Part shown: positions 17,497 through 26,826 of the stretch, in pieces
Position numbering within the stretch: the stretch's first letter is position 1
Layout: every line of letters begins with the position of its first letter
From: Acidimicrobiia bacterium
GTDB lineage: Bacteria; Actinomycetota; Acidimicrobiia; Acidimicrobiales; Bin134
DNA: 64,000 bases
Assembly: GCA_022822265.1 (NCBI GenBank)
Contig: JAJECA010000050.1
Location: 17,075-81,074 of the forward strand
Direction: 5' to 3'
Made by a program: the position numbers and the translations under genes
Notes under the pieces: generated by a model
Told to the model about the DNA's origin: nothing
The model's database searches: none
Seen by the model: the letters and a program-made list of their open reading frames with translations, nothing else

Positions 17497-18699
17497 ATGA
17501 CCGTGACCCTTGAGGTGTTTCGCCAGCAAGCCCAGGAGTTCCTCGCGGAGAACGCCGTTCCCCGCAGCGAGCCTCCCGTGGAGTGGACTGAGGAAACGCT
17601 GGTTGCCGAGTGCCGACGGTTCCACAGCGCACTGGCCGACGCCGGGCTGGGGGGCATCACCTACCCGGTGGAGTACGGGGGGCAGGGCTTGGACAAGGGC
17701 TACACCGAGGTGTTCAACCAGGAGCTGGCCCGATACCAGGCACCGCTGGTCCCCGCGGCCATCTCCCACGGTATGTGCCTACCGGTGATGAACGACTTCG
17801 GCACCCCAGAGCAGAAGGCGCGCTTCCAATCCCGGATCATCCGCTGCGACGACCTCTGGTGCCAGATGTTCTCTGAGCCCGGTGCCGGCTCCGATGTGGC
17901 CTCACTGGCCACTCGAGCGGTGCGCGATGGCGATGAGTGGGTGCTGAACGGCCAGAAGGTTTGGACTTCTGGGGCCCAGTACTGCGAATACGGGCTGTGC
18001 GTGGCCCGCACCGACCCCGCCCAGCCCAAGCACCGGGGGCTGTCCATGTTCATCGTCGACTTGTCGCTGCCCGGCGTGGACATCCGACCGCTTCGCCAGA
18101 TCAACGGAAGCTCGCACTTCAACGAGATCTACCTGACCGACGTTCGGGTGAGCCACGACTGCCTGGTGGCCGGAGAGGGCGACGGCTGGAACGTGGCGGT
18201 GGCCATGCTCATGTACGAGAGGGTGGCCATCGGCGCGGGGGGCAGCGGGGCCATGTCGCAGTCAATGGGCAGCGCCAAGCTCATCGAAGAGGCCCGGCAG
18301 CGGGGCCGCGACGGCGACCCGGTGGTGCGCGACGCCATTGCCGACCTCTACATCCGCGAGCGCATCCAGAAGTTCATCGGCATGCGGATCCGCCAAGCCG
18401 CCGAATCTGGGAAGGCTCCCGGCCCTGAGGGATCCATCGCCAAGCTGAACTCGGCCATCTTGAGCCGCCGGGCTTCTGATGTGGCCATCGAGCTGGCTGG
18501 ACCGTCGGGACAAGCCTGGAATGCCAAAGACGAAGACGCCGACGAGTGGGCCAGCGCAGTCATCGGCGCGCCGGCCATGGCCATCGCCGGGGGCACCAAC
18601 GAGGTGCAGCGCAACATCATCGGCGAACGGGTGCTGGGACTGCCCAAAGAACCTGATCCCTTCAAGGGACAACCCTGGGAGGAAGTCCCCCGCTCCTGA
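17497..18699 (+). CDS. Acyl-CoA dehydrogenase
   Basis: FAD enzyme introducing an alpha,beta double bond into an acyl-CoA; 400 residues. Family blocks are present in order: YPVEYGGQGL, the FAD/substrate block MFSEPGAGSDVASL, WTSGAQYCEYG, and the C-terminal GGTNEVQRNIIGERVLGLP. It stands alone with its own leaderless promoter and ends 9 nt from the convergent coaE stop. Electrons would pass to ETF. Chain length or ring specificity is not evident. Confidence 0.93.
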   Translation: MTVTLEVFRQQAQEFLAENAVPRSEPPVEWTEETLVAECRRFHSALADAGLGGITYPVEYGGQGLDKGYTEVFNQELARYQAPLVPAAISHGMCLPVMNDFGTPEQKARFQSRIIRCDDLWCQMFSEPGAGSDVASLATRAVRDGDEWVLNGQKVWTSGAQYCEYGLCVARTDPAQPKHRGLSMFIVDLSLPGVDIRPLRQINGSSHFNEIYLTDVRVSHDCLVAGEGDGWNVAVAMLMYERVAIGAGGSGAMSQSMGSAKLIEEARQRGRDGDPVVRDAIADLYIRERIQKFIGMRIRQAAESGKAPGPEGSIAKLNSAILSRRASDVAIELAGPSGQAWNAKDEDADEWASAVIGAPAMAIAGGTNEVQRNIIGERVLGLPKEPDPFKGQPWEEVPRS

Positions 18700-18708
18700 G
18701 CCGATCGG

Positions 18709-19320
18709 CTACTCGCCGATCAGCTCAGCCCACACCTGGTCGACGGCTGAGGCCAGATCCTCGGGGCTGCCGTCGTTCACAATCACATGGTCGGCAATTG
18801 CTCGGCGTTGCGCGTCGGTGGCCTGGCTGGCCATACGGGCTCGGGCCTGCTCCTCGGTGAGGCCCCGCTCGACGAGGCGGGGCAGGCGCACCGCTTCGGG
18901 AGCCTCAACCACCACCACCTGGGTATAGCCCCGCCCCGACTCCAATTGACCCAGGCGGCTCTCGGTCAGCACTGCCATATCGAGCACCACCACCTGCACT
19001 TGTCCCCCATCGGCCAAGCCCTGGAGCTTGACATCAAGCTCGGCGTTGATGGCCGGGTGGCTGACGGCCTCGAGGGCCGCCAACCGGTCGGGGCGCCCGA
19101 ACACCTCGGCGGCCACCTTCCCCCGATCAATGTGGCCATCCTCGCCCAAGATGCCGGGGCCAAAAGCGTTTATCACCCCCTGCTCGGCTCGACCCCCGGG
19201 AGCCAGCACCTCCCGCCCAATGGCGTCCACATCGATCACCGCCGCCCCCAGCTCGCCAAACCGGCCCGCGGCGGTCGACTTTCCCGCTCCGATTCCCCCA
19301 GTCAGGCCCACTACCAACAC
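18709..19320 (-). CDS. coaE: Dephospho-CoA kinase
   Basis: Last step of coenzyme A synthesis, phosphorylating the 3'-OH of dephospho-CoA. 203 residues, the normal length, with N-terminal P-loop GLTGGIGAGKST, the substrate Asp in VIDVDAIGREVL, and the lid region RQ-containing C-terminal half (MASQATDAQRRAIADHVI). GTG 19320 gives MLVVGLTGG; TAGCAT lies 8 nt upstream on the minus strand. Fits a region dense in CoA-ester enzymes. Confidence 0.95.
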   Translation of the reverse strand: MLVVGLTGGIGAGKSTAAGRFGELGAAVIDVDAIGREVLAPGGRAEQGVINAFGPGILGEDGHIDRGKVAAEVFGRPDRLAALEAVSHPAINAELDVKLQGLADGGQVQVVVLDMAVLTESRLGQLESGRGYTQVVVVEAPEAVRLPRLVERGLTEEQARARMASQATDAQRRAIADHVIVNDGSPEDLASAVDQVWAELIGE

Positions 19321-19378
19321 AGCCGCCCATGCTACCTACGACACATCAACCGAGGGCTGGGGCTGGCACACTTACCCC

Positions 19379-20566
19379 ATGCGCGTCGAGTTGACCGATG
19401 ACCAGCTAGAGCTTCAACAGGAGCTGCGGACATATTTCGCCAATCTCATGACCGATGAGGTGCGCGAGAAGATCCGCCACACCGAGACCGAGGCCAACGA
19501 GGACTACAAAGCGCTGATCCGCCAGATCGGCAGCGACGGCTGGCTGGGCGTGGGCTGGCCGGTGGAGTACGGCGGCAAGGGATTCACCCCCATCGAGCAG
19601 TACATCTTCTTCAACGAGTCGTGGGCTGCCCAAGTGCCGGTGCCCTTCCTCACCATCAACACCGTCGGCCCGACCATTCGAGATTACGGCACCGACCGTC
19701 AGAAGGACTTCTTCCTGAAGAAGATCCTGGCCGGCGAGATGCACTTCTCCATCGGCTATTCCGAGCCCACCGCGGGAACCGACCTGGCCGCCCTCAAGAC
19801 CAAGGCAGTGCGCGACGGCGATGAGTGGGTTGTCAACGGCCAGAAGATGTTCACCAGCCTGGCCTACGACGCCGACTACGTGTGGCTGGCGGCCCGCACC
19901 GACCCCGACGCCCCTGCCCACAAGGGCATCACCATGTTTTTGGTGCCCACCGACGATCCCGGCTTCGACATCCAGCCGTTCATCACCATGGGCAACAGCC
20001 ACACCACCGCCACGTTTTACGACAACGTGAGGGTGCCCGACTGGCTGCGGGTGGGAGAGGTGAACGGAGGCTGGGGCCTAATCACCAACCAGCTCAACCA
20101 TGAGCGGGTGTCGCTGTGCGCCTCAGGGGGCATCGCCAATCTGGTCAACGAAGCGGTGGAATGGGCCAAGGAGGCCAAGCTGCCCGACGGCCGCCGGGTG
20201 ATCGACCAGGAGTGGGTGCAGGTCAAGCTGGCCGAGTGCCGGGCCCGGGTGGAGTTCTTGGACCTGTTGAATTGGAAGGTGGCCTATGAGTCCACCGTGG
20301 GCGCCAATCTGAATCCGGCGCTCGCGTCCACCATCAAGGTTTGGGGATCGGAGTCGATGCACCTCATCTACTCCGGGCTGACCGAGGTGGTCGGGGCCAC
20401 CGCTCACTTGAAGAAGGGCTCTCCCCACTCCGATTTCTCCCACCGGATGGAGGAGTCGTATCGGGGCTGCTGGGTTCTGACCTTCGGCGGCGGAACCAAC
20501 GAGATCCAGCGAGACATCATCGGAATGGCCGGCCTCGGCCTGCCCCGCGAGAAGCGCCGCAAGTAG
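19379..20566 (+). CDS. Acyl-CoA dehydrogenase, first of a tandem pair
   Basis: 395 residues from ATG 19379 (MRVELTDDQLELQ). Blocks GWPVEYGGKGF, SIGYSEPTAGTDLAAL, MFTSLAYDADYVW and C-terminal LTFGGGTNEIQRDIIG are typical. The next gene, another acyl-CoA dehydrogenase homologue, begins 31 nt downstream on the same strand. In actinobacterial steroid catabolism such adjacent genes encode alpha2-beta2 heterotetramers (ChsE1-ChsE2, FadE pairs); that this pair does so is inference. The longer open frame upstream overlaps coaE and is not coding. Confidence 0.93.
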   Translation: MRVELTDDQLELQQELRTYFANLMTDEVREKIRHTETEANEDYKALIRQIGSDGWLGVGWPVEYGGKGFTPIEQYIFFNESWAAQVPVPFLTINTVGPTIRDYGTDRQKDFFLKKILAGEMHFSIGYSEPTAGTDLAALKTKAVRDGDEWVVNGQKMFTSLAYDADYVWLAARTDPDAPAHKGITMFLVPTDDPGFDIQPFITMGNSHTTATFYDNVRVPDWLRVGEVNGGWGLITNQLNHERVSLCASGGIANLVNEAVEWAKEAKLPDGRRVIDQEWVQVKLAECRARVEFLDLLNWKVAYESTVGANLNPALASTIKVWGSESMHLIYSGLTEVVGATAHLKKGSPHSDFSHRMEESYRGCWVLTFGGGTNEIQRDIIGMAGLGLPREKRRK

Positions 20567-20597
20567 CGGCGGCAAGTAACAGGCAGGAGGCAACGCG

Positions 20598-21707
20598 ATG
20601 GATTTCACCCTCAACGAAGAACAACTGGCGGTAGCCGAATTGGCCAACCGGATCATGGGCGACCGCCTCGACATGGAGCGGCTCATGGCGATCGAGGCCG
20701 CTGACGAGTGGTTTGACCGGGACCTCTACGCCGAGTTGGCCGCGGCGGGGCTGGTGGGCATTGGTCTGGGCGAGGACGTGGGAGGCGGCGGTCTGGACTT
20801 GATCGCCGTCGGACAGGTGCTGGAAGCCCAGGGCCGCCATGTGGCCCCGCTTCCGCTGTGGAGCGGGATGCTGGCCGCGCTCGCTGTGGACGCGTTCGGC
20901 TCCGACGAGCAACGCCGGCGAGAGCTGCCCGGGTGCACCGACGGGTCCAACGTGTTGACCCTGGGCCTTCAGGAGTATCTGAACGACGATGTCTCCAACC
21001 CGTCGGCCCGGGTGGTGGACGGCAAGCTGGTGGGCACCAAAGAGGTGGTGGAGTTCGCCACCGAGTCGTCCAAGATCGTGGTTGTGGCCGGGCTCGACGA
21101 CGGCTCCGACAACGGCATCATCAGCGGCACCGGGCTGTTTCTGGCCGACTTGTCCGACCCTTCGGTGACCATGGAAGCAGGGGTGTCAACCCGTCTCCAG
21201 CCCGTGCATCAGGTGGGCTTCTACGGGGTTCCCTGCGAGCCTTTGGGCCCGGCCGACGGGGCATCCGTGGCGTGGCTGGCCGATCGGGCAGTAGCGCTGC
21301 TGTGTGCTACCCAGGTGGGCGTGGTTGACCGGGCACTGCGCCTGGCGGCCGAGTACACCTCCGAGCGTGAGCAATTCGGCCGTCCGGTGGCCACGTTCCA
21401 GGCGGTCACCCAGCGCCTCGCCGACCAGTTCATGCACGTAGAGGCGGTGCGGCTTTGCACCTACGCCACGCTGTACGACCTCTCCGAGGGCAATGACGCA
21501 TCAGTGCGGCTGCCCATCGCCAAGTGGTTTGCGTCCCACTGGGCCCACGACGTGGCCCACGCCACCCAGCACGTCCACGGAGGCATGGGGGTAAGCGTCG
21601 ACTATCCGCTGCACCGCTACACCCTGTGGAACAAGCACATCGAGTGCTCCCTGGGTGCCGGAACCCAACAGCTCCGCACCCTGGGCGCGCGCTTGGCGGC
21701 TAGCTAA
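20598..21707 (+). CDS. Acyl-CoA dehydrogenase, second of a tandem pair
   Basis: 369 residues, more divergent than its neighbour. The FAD-binding REQFGRPVATFQAV and QHVHGGMGVSVDYPLHRY blocks are present, but the middle SEPxAGSD block is replaced (LQEYLNDDVSNPSARV), as in the non-catalytic-type chain of heteromeric dehydrogenases. GGAGG sits 7 nt before ATG 20598. Its TAA overlaps the stop of the convergent hydrolase gene by 3 nt within CTAA. Confidence 0.92.
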   Translation: MDFTLNEEQLAVAELANRIMGDRLDMERLMAIEAADEWFDRDLYAELAAAGLVGIGLGEDVGGGGLDLIAVGQVLEAQGRHVAPLPLWSGMLAALAVDAFGSDEQRRRELPGCTDGSNVLTLGLQEYLNDDVSNPSARVVDGKLVGTKEVVEFATESSKIVVVAGLDDGSDNGIISGTGLFLADLSDPSVTMEAGVSTRLQPVHQVGFYGVPCEPLGPADGASVAWLADRAVALLCATQVGVVDRALRLAAEYTSEREQFGRPVATFQAVTQRLADQFMHVEAVRLCTYATLYDLSEGNDASVRLPIAKWFASHWAHDVAHATQHVHGGMGVSVDYPLHRYTLWNKHIECSLGAGTQQLRTLGARLAAS

Positions 21708-22606
21708 GTCCTCTCCGCTATGTAGGCGGCCAGTTCTGCGATGCCCTCTTCGGCTTCGGGGACCACGCTGGCCAGCAGGTGCCAGACGTGCATCATGTCC
21801 TGCCAGGGGCGGAACTCCACAGCGCCGTTGGCGTTCTCGATGCCCTTGACCACCCGGGTGCTGTCGTCAAAGAGCACCTCTTCGGTGCCCACCTGGATCA
21901 TCATGGGGGGCAGGTTGTCGAAGGTGCCGAACACCGGGGAGACGTAAGGATCGGTGGCATCCACGCTTTGCGCGTAGGACATGACCATGCCGTGCAGAGA
22001 GTCGGCCCCGGAAAGCATGGGGTCGCGCTCGGCCCGCTCGGTCATGGAATCGCCGGAGAACGTCAAGTCGGTCCACGGCGAGATGGGAGCAGCGCAGGCG
22101 GGCTGCTCCAAGCCCTCGTCCCGCAGCTTCATGCATAGCGCGATAGTCAGTCCCCCACCGGCGGAATCGCCGCTGATGGCGGTGTGGGCCGCCTCTCCCC
22201 CGTTGGCCAGGTGCCATTGCCACGCGGCCATGGCGTCGTCTAACGCAGCCGGGTAGGGATTCTCCGGCGCTAGACGATAGTCCACGTTCAACAACCGGGC
22301 CTTGGCCCCGACCGCCATGCGGCTCACCACGTGGCGATGGGTATTCAGATTGCCCACCACATAGCCGCCGCCATGCAAGTAGATGATGGTCCGGTTGCCC
22401 TCCACCTCGGGGGGCGTCACCCACTCGGCGGGAACCCCGCCGGCGTCCACCGGAGTGAAACTCACCCCATCGGGAACGGGCATCGAGCTATACGACGCTT
22501 CAAATCCGGCCCGAGTCGTGGCCAAATCAGGCGGCGGACCGGCGTTCGCCGCTTGCATCTGCTGTTTAATCGCGTCGACCGCGGCGTTGTAGGCGTCTGA
22601 CGGCAT
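21704..22606 (-). CDS. Alpha/beta-hydrolase, hormone-sensitive-lipase family esterase
   Basis: 300-residue carboxylesterase-like protein. Oxyanion motif HGGGY at residues 78-82, nucleophile elbow GDSAGGG with Ser148, acid VLFDDS and a C-terminal His in MMHVWHLL complete the HSL-type triad. No signal peptide, so probably cytoplasmic. GGGAG lies about 7 nt upstream of ATG 22606. It is followed by no same-strand gene; upstream 16 nt lies the 2-hydroxyacid dehydrogenase gene, so they likely form an operon. Confidence 0.92.
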   Translation of the reverse strand: MPSDAYNAAVDAIKQQMQAANAGPPPDLATTRAGFEASYSSMPVPDGVSFTPVDAGGVPAEWVTPPEVEGNRTIIYLHGGGYVVGNLNTHRHVVSRMAVGAKARLLNVDYRLAPENPYPAALDDAMAAWQWHLANGGEAAHTAISGDSAGGGLTIALCMKLRDEGLEQPACAAPISPWTDLTFSGDSMTERAERDPMLSGADSLHGMVMSYAQSVDATDPYVSPVFGTFDNLPPMMIQVGTEEVLFDDSTRVVKGIENANGAVEFRPWQDMMHVWHLLASVVPEAEEGIAELAAYIAERT

Positions 22607-22622
22607 TTCTTTCTCCCTTTTC

Positions 22623-23663
22623 TCAGTAGCCCCGGTCGGGGTCTACCACGTTGCGAAGCGGCTCGTCGGCCAGAAAGCGCTCCAGATTGTCGCAGAACAG
22701 CTCCATCAGAGCTTCGTTGTAACCCTCGCGGGCGGTGGAGCAGTGGGGCGACAAGTACATGTTGGGCGCATCCCACAGCGGGCTGTCGGCCGGTAGCGGT
22801 TCCTCCCGAGTCACATCCAGCACCGCGGCGCCTACCTGTCCCGACTCCAGCGCTGCCACTAACGCAGCCTCGTCGATTATCGACCCCCGGCCCACGTTGA
22901 CCAGCACCGCCCCCGGCTTGAGCCGCGCCAAGCGATCGGCGTCGAACAGGTCAATGGTTTCGGGTGTCTGCGGGGCACTCAGCACCACCGCGTCGCAGCG
23001 GGCCAGCATCTCATCGAGCCCGTCGAGGCTGTACAGCTCATCCACGTCGGGGTCGGTGTCGCCGGGGCGGGCAGAGCGGCGATTGCCCAGCACGGTGGTC
23101 TCAAAGGCCTTGGCCCGTCGGGCCACGTCCCGGCCGATGGCCCCCAGGCCGACTATGCCGATGGTCTTTCCCTTCACCAGCAGACCCTGGTGCATCTGCC
23201 ACTGATGCTCCTTCTGCTGGCGCTCCAGCACCCGGATGTCCTTCCACACCTCCAACAGCCGCCCGACGGCGAACTCGGCGATGGGGGCCGAGGCCACCCC
23301 AGCGGCGTTGGTCAGCACGATGCTTTTGGCCGTGAGCTCAGCCGGTTCCAATTGCCCGATGCCCGCCCCAATGGCCTGCACCCACCGCAATCGAGGAGCC
23401 CACTCCCTGATCCCCGGCGGCAGATCGAGGGCCATCAGCACGTCGGCCGCAGCAATGGTCTCCTTCTCTCCCTCCGTCAAAGAGGGCGCAGTGCCCAGCA
23501 ATTCTTCGGTAACTCGCCCCTTGGCCTTGGCGTCCCGCAACCCATGGGGCTCGAAGTAGGGAATGTTGTCGAACCTCACGCCGGGGAACCGGCGATGCAG
23601 ATCGTCAAGCTCCGCCTCCTCCATCGCCAGCGGATACATAACAACCGCGTTGACTGTGCTCAC
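22623..23663 (-). CDS. D-isomer-specific 2-hydroxyacid dehydrogenase
   Basis: NAD-dependent oxidoreductase, 346 residues. Rossmann motif GLGAIGRDVARRA, catalytic Arg in VNVGRGSIIDE, Glu in DVTREEPLP and His in LSPHCS are all present. I start at GTG 23663 (MSTVNAVVMYP) because TAGGGT lies 7 nt upstream (leaderless signature); a GTG at 23687 would overlap that element. Divergent from the SDR at 23723. Substrate unknown (glyoxylate/hydroxypyruvate or branched 2-oxo acid types are possible). Confidence 0.9.
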   Translation of the reverse strand: MSTVNAVVMYPLAMEEAELDDLHRRFPGVRFDNIPYFEPHGLRDAKAKGRVTEELLGTAPSLTEGEKETIAAADVLMALDLPPGIREWAPRLRWVQAIGAGIGQLEPAELTAKSIVLTNAAGVASAPIAEFAVGRLLEVWKDIRVLERQQKEHQWQMHQGLLVKGKTIGIVGLGAIGRDVARRAKAFETTVLGNRRSARPGDTDPDVDELYSLDGLDEMLARCDAVVLSAPQTPETIDLFDADRLARLKPGAVLVNVGRGSIIDEAALVAALESGQVGAAVLDVTREEPLPADSPLWDAPNMYLSPHCSTAREGYNEALMELFCDNLERFLADEPLRNVVDPDRGY

Positions 23664-23670
23664 AGCGGGA

Positions 23671-23676
23671 ACCCTA
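23671..23676 (-). promoter_or_regulatory. Leaderless-type -10 element for the 2-hydroxyacid dehydrogenase gene
   Basis: TAGGGT on the minus strand, 7 nt, then GTG 23663. Confidence 0.5.
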
Positions 23677-23710
23677 GTTTCCGACACCGCTTTCCGTTGC
23701 AGACAGGCGG

Positions 23711-23716
23711 TAGCGT
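23711..23716 (+). promoter_or_regulatory. Leaderless-type -10 element for the SDR gene
   Basis: TAGCGT, 6 nt, then ATG 23723. Back to back with the minus-strand element at 23671-23676. Confidence 0.5.
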
Positions 23717-23722
23717 CGGCTA

Positions 23723-24613
23723 ATGGACACTCTTCAGGGCAAAGCAGCAGTCATAACTGGCGGGGCCAGCGGCATGGGCCGGGCCATGGCCGACCGATTC
23801 GGGGCGGCCGGGGCCCGCATCATGATCGCCGACGTGGAAGGCCCCGCCATGGACGCCGCGGTAGCCGAGATGAACGATGCCGGTATCGACGCGGTGGGCG
23901 TGCTTACCGACGTGAGCTCCGAGCGCGACATGGACGATCTGGCCGAGGCCGCCTTCTCCCGGTTCGGGCAGGTCAACGTGGTGTGCAACAACGCCGGGGT
24001 GGGGGCCGGCGGGTTGATGCACACCCTGACCACCGCCGACTGGCAGTGGGTGCTCGGGGTGAACCTGTGGGGCGTGATCCACGGCCTCCGAGTGTTCTTG
24101 CCCCACCTGATAGAGCACGGCGACGGCCACATCGTGAACACCGGTTCTGTCGCCGGCCACACCTCGTATCCCAACATCGGCCCCTACAGCGCCACCAAGC
24201 ACGCGGTGGTGACCATCTCCGAGACGCTCTACCACGAGCTTCAGGAGAGCGGCTCCACCGTCGGCGTATCGGTGCTGTGCCCCGGCCTGGTGCGCACCAA
24301 CATCATCAACTCCGAGCGCAATCGCCCCGAGACGCTGCGCTCGCCGATCATTCCGCCCGACCCCACCCCTGAGGATGAAGAGCGGATGCAGATGATGATG
24401 GCCATCTACGAAGACGCGGTGCAGCCTCCTGCTGTGGCCGAGCTGGTGTACAACGCGGTGCTCGACAACCAGTTCTACATCTGGACCGACTACGTGTACG
24501 CCCCGGCCATCATGCAGCGCCACGAGGACATCCAAATGGGCCGCAACCCCAGTTTCCGGGGCCAGCTCATCGACGAGGACCAAACCTCCAAAGGGCCTCC
24601 CCAGGACGGTTGA
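23723..24613 (+). CDS. Short-chain dehydrogenase/reductase
   Basis: 296 residues, somewhat long for a classical SDR because of a C-terminal extension after residue 250. Motifs: TGGASGMG, CNNAGVG, catalytic Ser in NTGSVAG and YSATK. The PG motif is CPGLVRTN. ATG 23723 is supported by a leaderless promoter. It is followed 8 nt later by mycothione reductase, so they are cotranscribed. Probably a hydroxy/keto-acyl or alcohol dehydrogenase; substrate unknown. Confidence 0.9.
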   Translation: MDTLQGKAAVITGGASGMGRAMADRFGAAGARIMIADVEGPAMDAAVAEMNDAGIDAVGVLTDVSSERDMDDLAEAAFSRFGQVNVVCNNAGVGAGGLMHTLTTADWQWVLGVNLWGVIHGLRVFLPHLIEHGDGHIVNTGSVAGHTSYPNIGPYSATKHAVVTISETLYHELQESGSTVGVSVLCPGLVRTNIINSERNRPETLRSPIIPPDPTPEDEERMQMMMAIYEDAVQPPAVAELVYNAVLDNQFYIWTDYVYAPAIMQRHEDIQMGRNPSFRGQLIDEDQTSKGPPQDG

Positions 24614-24621
24614 TCCCGCCT

Positions 24622-25980
24622 ATGGCTGACTCACCCGAGCACTTCGATCTGGTGGTGGTGGGAACCGGGTCGGGCAACAGCGTGCTGACCCCCGATTTCG
24701 ACGACTGGCGGGTGGCGCTCATTGAACGGGACGTGTTCGGCGGCACCTGCCTCAACCGGGGCTGCATACCCTCGAAGATGTTCGTGTACGCCGCCGACAT
24801 GGCTCACCAAGCGGGCCACACTGGGCATCTCGGGATTGACACCTCGCTCGACCAGGTGCGCTGGCCCGAGATCGTGGGCCGGGTGTTCGGACGCATCGAC
24901 CCCATTGCCCGGGGCGGGGAGGACTACCGCCACAGCTTGGACAAGGTGACCGTATTCAAGGGGGATGCCCGGTTCACCGGCCACAAAACTCTCGAGGTAA
25001 ACGGACAGCAGATCACCGGCGATCACATCGTGCTGGCCGCTGGCGCCCGGCCGTTCATCCCCCCGATTCCCGGGTTGGCCGACGTGCCCTACCACACCTC
25101 CGACACCGTCATGCGCCTCGAGGTGCTGCCCGAGCGGCTGGTGATCTTGGGTGGGGGCTATATCGCCGCCGAATTGGGCCATGTGTTCGACGCCATGGGC
25201 GTGTCGGTGTCCATCGTGAACCGCTCTGAACGGCTGCTGCGGGCCGAGGACGAGGACGTGTCGGCCGCGTTTACCGAAATCGTGTCCCAGAGGATCGACT
25301 GCGCGCTGGGATCCCCCATCGTCGAGGTCTCGGAAGGCGAATCGCAGATCACCGTGCGCACCGAGGCCAGGGATGTGCATGGCGATGTGCTGCTGCTGGC
25401 CACCGGTCGGATGCCCAACGGCGGGCAGCTGGGCGTGACCCGTTCAGGAGTGGAGCTAGACGGCCGCGGCTACGTGGTGACCGACGAGTATCTCCGCACC
25501 GGGGTGGAGGGGGTATGGGCGCTGGGCGACATCTGCCATGCCGCTCAGCTCAAGCACACCGCCAACGAGGACACCCGGGCGGTGGCCCACAACATCGCCC
25601 ACCCCGACGACCTGCGGGTGCCCGATCACTCCGGCATTCCCCATGCGGTGTTCGCCTATCCCCAGGTGGCCGCGGTCGGGGCCACAGAACAAGCCCTGCG
25701 GACCTCGGGGCGGCCCTATCTCCGAGCCGTTCGCCCCTACAGTGATACCGCCTACGGCTGGGCCATGGAGGACACGACCAGCTTCGCCAAGGTGCTGGCC
25801 GATCCCGAGACCCGGCTCTTACTGGGCGCACACATCATCGGCCCCCAAGCGCCGACGCTGATCCAGCAGCTCATCCAAGGCATGCAATTCGGCCTCACCG
25901 TGGACGAGATGGCCCGAGGCCAGCTCTACATCCACCCCGCGCTGACCGAAGTGGTGGAACAGGCGCTGTTGGAGCTCTAG
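24622..25980 (+). CDS. mtr: Mycothione reductase
   Basis: NADPH-dependent FAD disulfide reductase that regenerates mycothiol from mycothione. 452 residues. N-terminal FAD motif VVVGTGSGNS, redox-active pair in GGTCLNRGCIP (Cys43, Cys48), second nucleotide fold LGGGYIAAELG, and the catalytic His-Glu region YIHPALTEVVEQAL. The stretches RVFGRIDPIA, YHTSDTVMR and YGWAMEDT match the mycobacterial enzyme as I remember it. This identifies the host as a mycothiol-using actinobacterium. ATG 24622 follows the SDR stop by 8 nt. Confidence 0.92.
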   Translation: MADSPEHFDLVVVGTGSGNSVLTPDFDDWRVALIERDVFGGTCLNRGCIPSKMFVYAADMAHQAGHTGHLGIDTSLDQVRWPEIVGRVFGRIDPIARGGEDYRHSLDKVTVFKGDARFTGHKTLEVNGQQITGDHIVLAAGARPFIPPIPGLADVPYHTSDTVMRLEVLPERLVILGGGYIAAELGHVFDAMGVSVSIVNRSERLLRAEDEDVSAAFTEIVSQRIDCALGSPIVEVSEGESQITVRTEARDVHGDVLLLATGRMPNGGQLGVTRSGVELDGRGYVVTDEYLRTGVEGVWALGDICHAAQLKHTANEDTRAVAHNIAHPDDLRVPDHSGIPHAVFAYPQVAAVGATEQALRTSGRPYLRAVRPYSDTAYGWAMEDTTSFAKVLADPETRLLLGAHIIGPQAPTLIQQLIQGMQFGLTVDEMARGQLYIHPALTEVVEQALLEL

Positions 25981-25992
25981 TTAGGGGCCCGT

Positions 25993-26802
25993 CTATACCG
26001 CGGGGGCGGCGGCCACCGGGCCTGCGCCGGAGGGGTCGTAGATGGTGACCCTATGGATGCGGCGGTGGTCGGTTCCGTAGTCGTCGATGGCGTAGTGCAT
26101 GGTGCAGCGGTTGTCCCACAAGGCGGCGTCGCCGTCGCTCCATCGCCACCGCACGATGAACTCGGGCTGCTCCATGTGGTCGCACAACAAGGCCAGCAGG
26201 CATCTGCTCTCCAGGTGGCTCATGCCCTGAAGAGACGACGTCCAACCTCGATTTACAAACAGGATCCGTTTGCCGGTCTCGGGATGAACGGTTATCGCCG
26301 GGTGGTCGGTGAACTCGGTCAAACCAGCCCGGCCGTGGCGGGCGATGACCCCTTCGAGAGCCGCCTTGAGGGGCTGCGACAGTCCCTCGTAGGCAGCCTG
26401 GGTATTGGCCCACATGGTGTCGCCACCGGAGGGCGGTGACTCCTTCATAGACAGCAGCGACCCCAGCGGGGGCTGGCGGGCGAACGTCACGTCGGTGTGC
26501 CAGAAGTTGGCCCGCGAGTACTCGTTGGAGCTGTCCAGCACCAGGATCTTGCCCTCATCATCCACCGTGTGGTGGTAGCGATGGTCGGTGTCGTCGTTGC
26601 TCACCGCCTCCAGGTCGCCGAACAGCGAGCCCAAGGCCACGTGCTGCTCATTGGTCAAATGAACCTGGGGGAAGAACAGCACCTTGTGGGCCCAGAACGC
26701 CTCCTTCAGCTCGGCCGCTACCCCGTCGTCGAGGTGATCGACATCGAGCCCTTCTACCGTGGCGCCCAAGGCCGCCGGCAGCGCAGTCACTTTGATGCTC
26801 AT
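25993..26802 (-). CDS. TauD/TfdA-family Fe(II)/2-oxoglutarate dioxygenase
   Basis: 269 residues. The facial triad is visible as H102 and D104 in FWHTDVTF and a distal His in DHRRIHRVTI, with the 2-oxoglutarate-binding Arg nearby. Family members hydroxylate taurine, alkyl sulfates, 2,4-D or similar compounds, releasing sulfite, phenol or aldehyde. Upstream on the same strand by 24 nt is an acyl-CoA synthetase gene, so the product may feed CoA activation. Ends 12 nt from the convergent mtr stop. Confidence 0.92.
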   Translation of the reverse strand: MSIKVTALPAALGATVEGLDVDHLDDGVAAELKEAFWAHKVLFFPQVHLTNEQHVALGSLFGDLEAVSNDDTDHRYHHTVDDEGKILVLDSSNEYSRANFWHTDVTFARQPPLGSLLSMKESPPSGGDTMWANTQAAYEGLSQPLKAALEGVIARHGRAGLTEFTDHPAITVHPETGKRILFVNRGWTSSLQGMSHLESRCLLALLCDHMEQPEFIVRWRWSDGDAALWDNRCTMHYAIDDYGTDHRRIHRVTIYDPSGAGPVAAAPAV

Positions 26803-26826
26803 GGCTCTATGTTTTCAGATCGGGGC

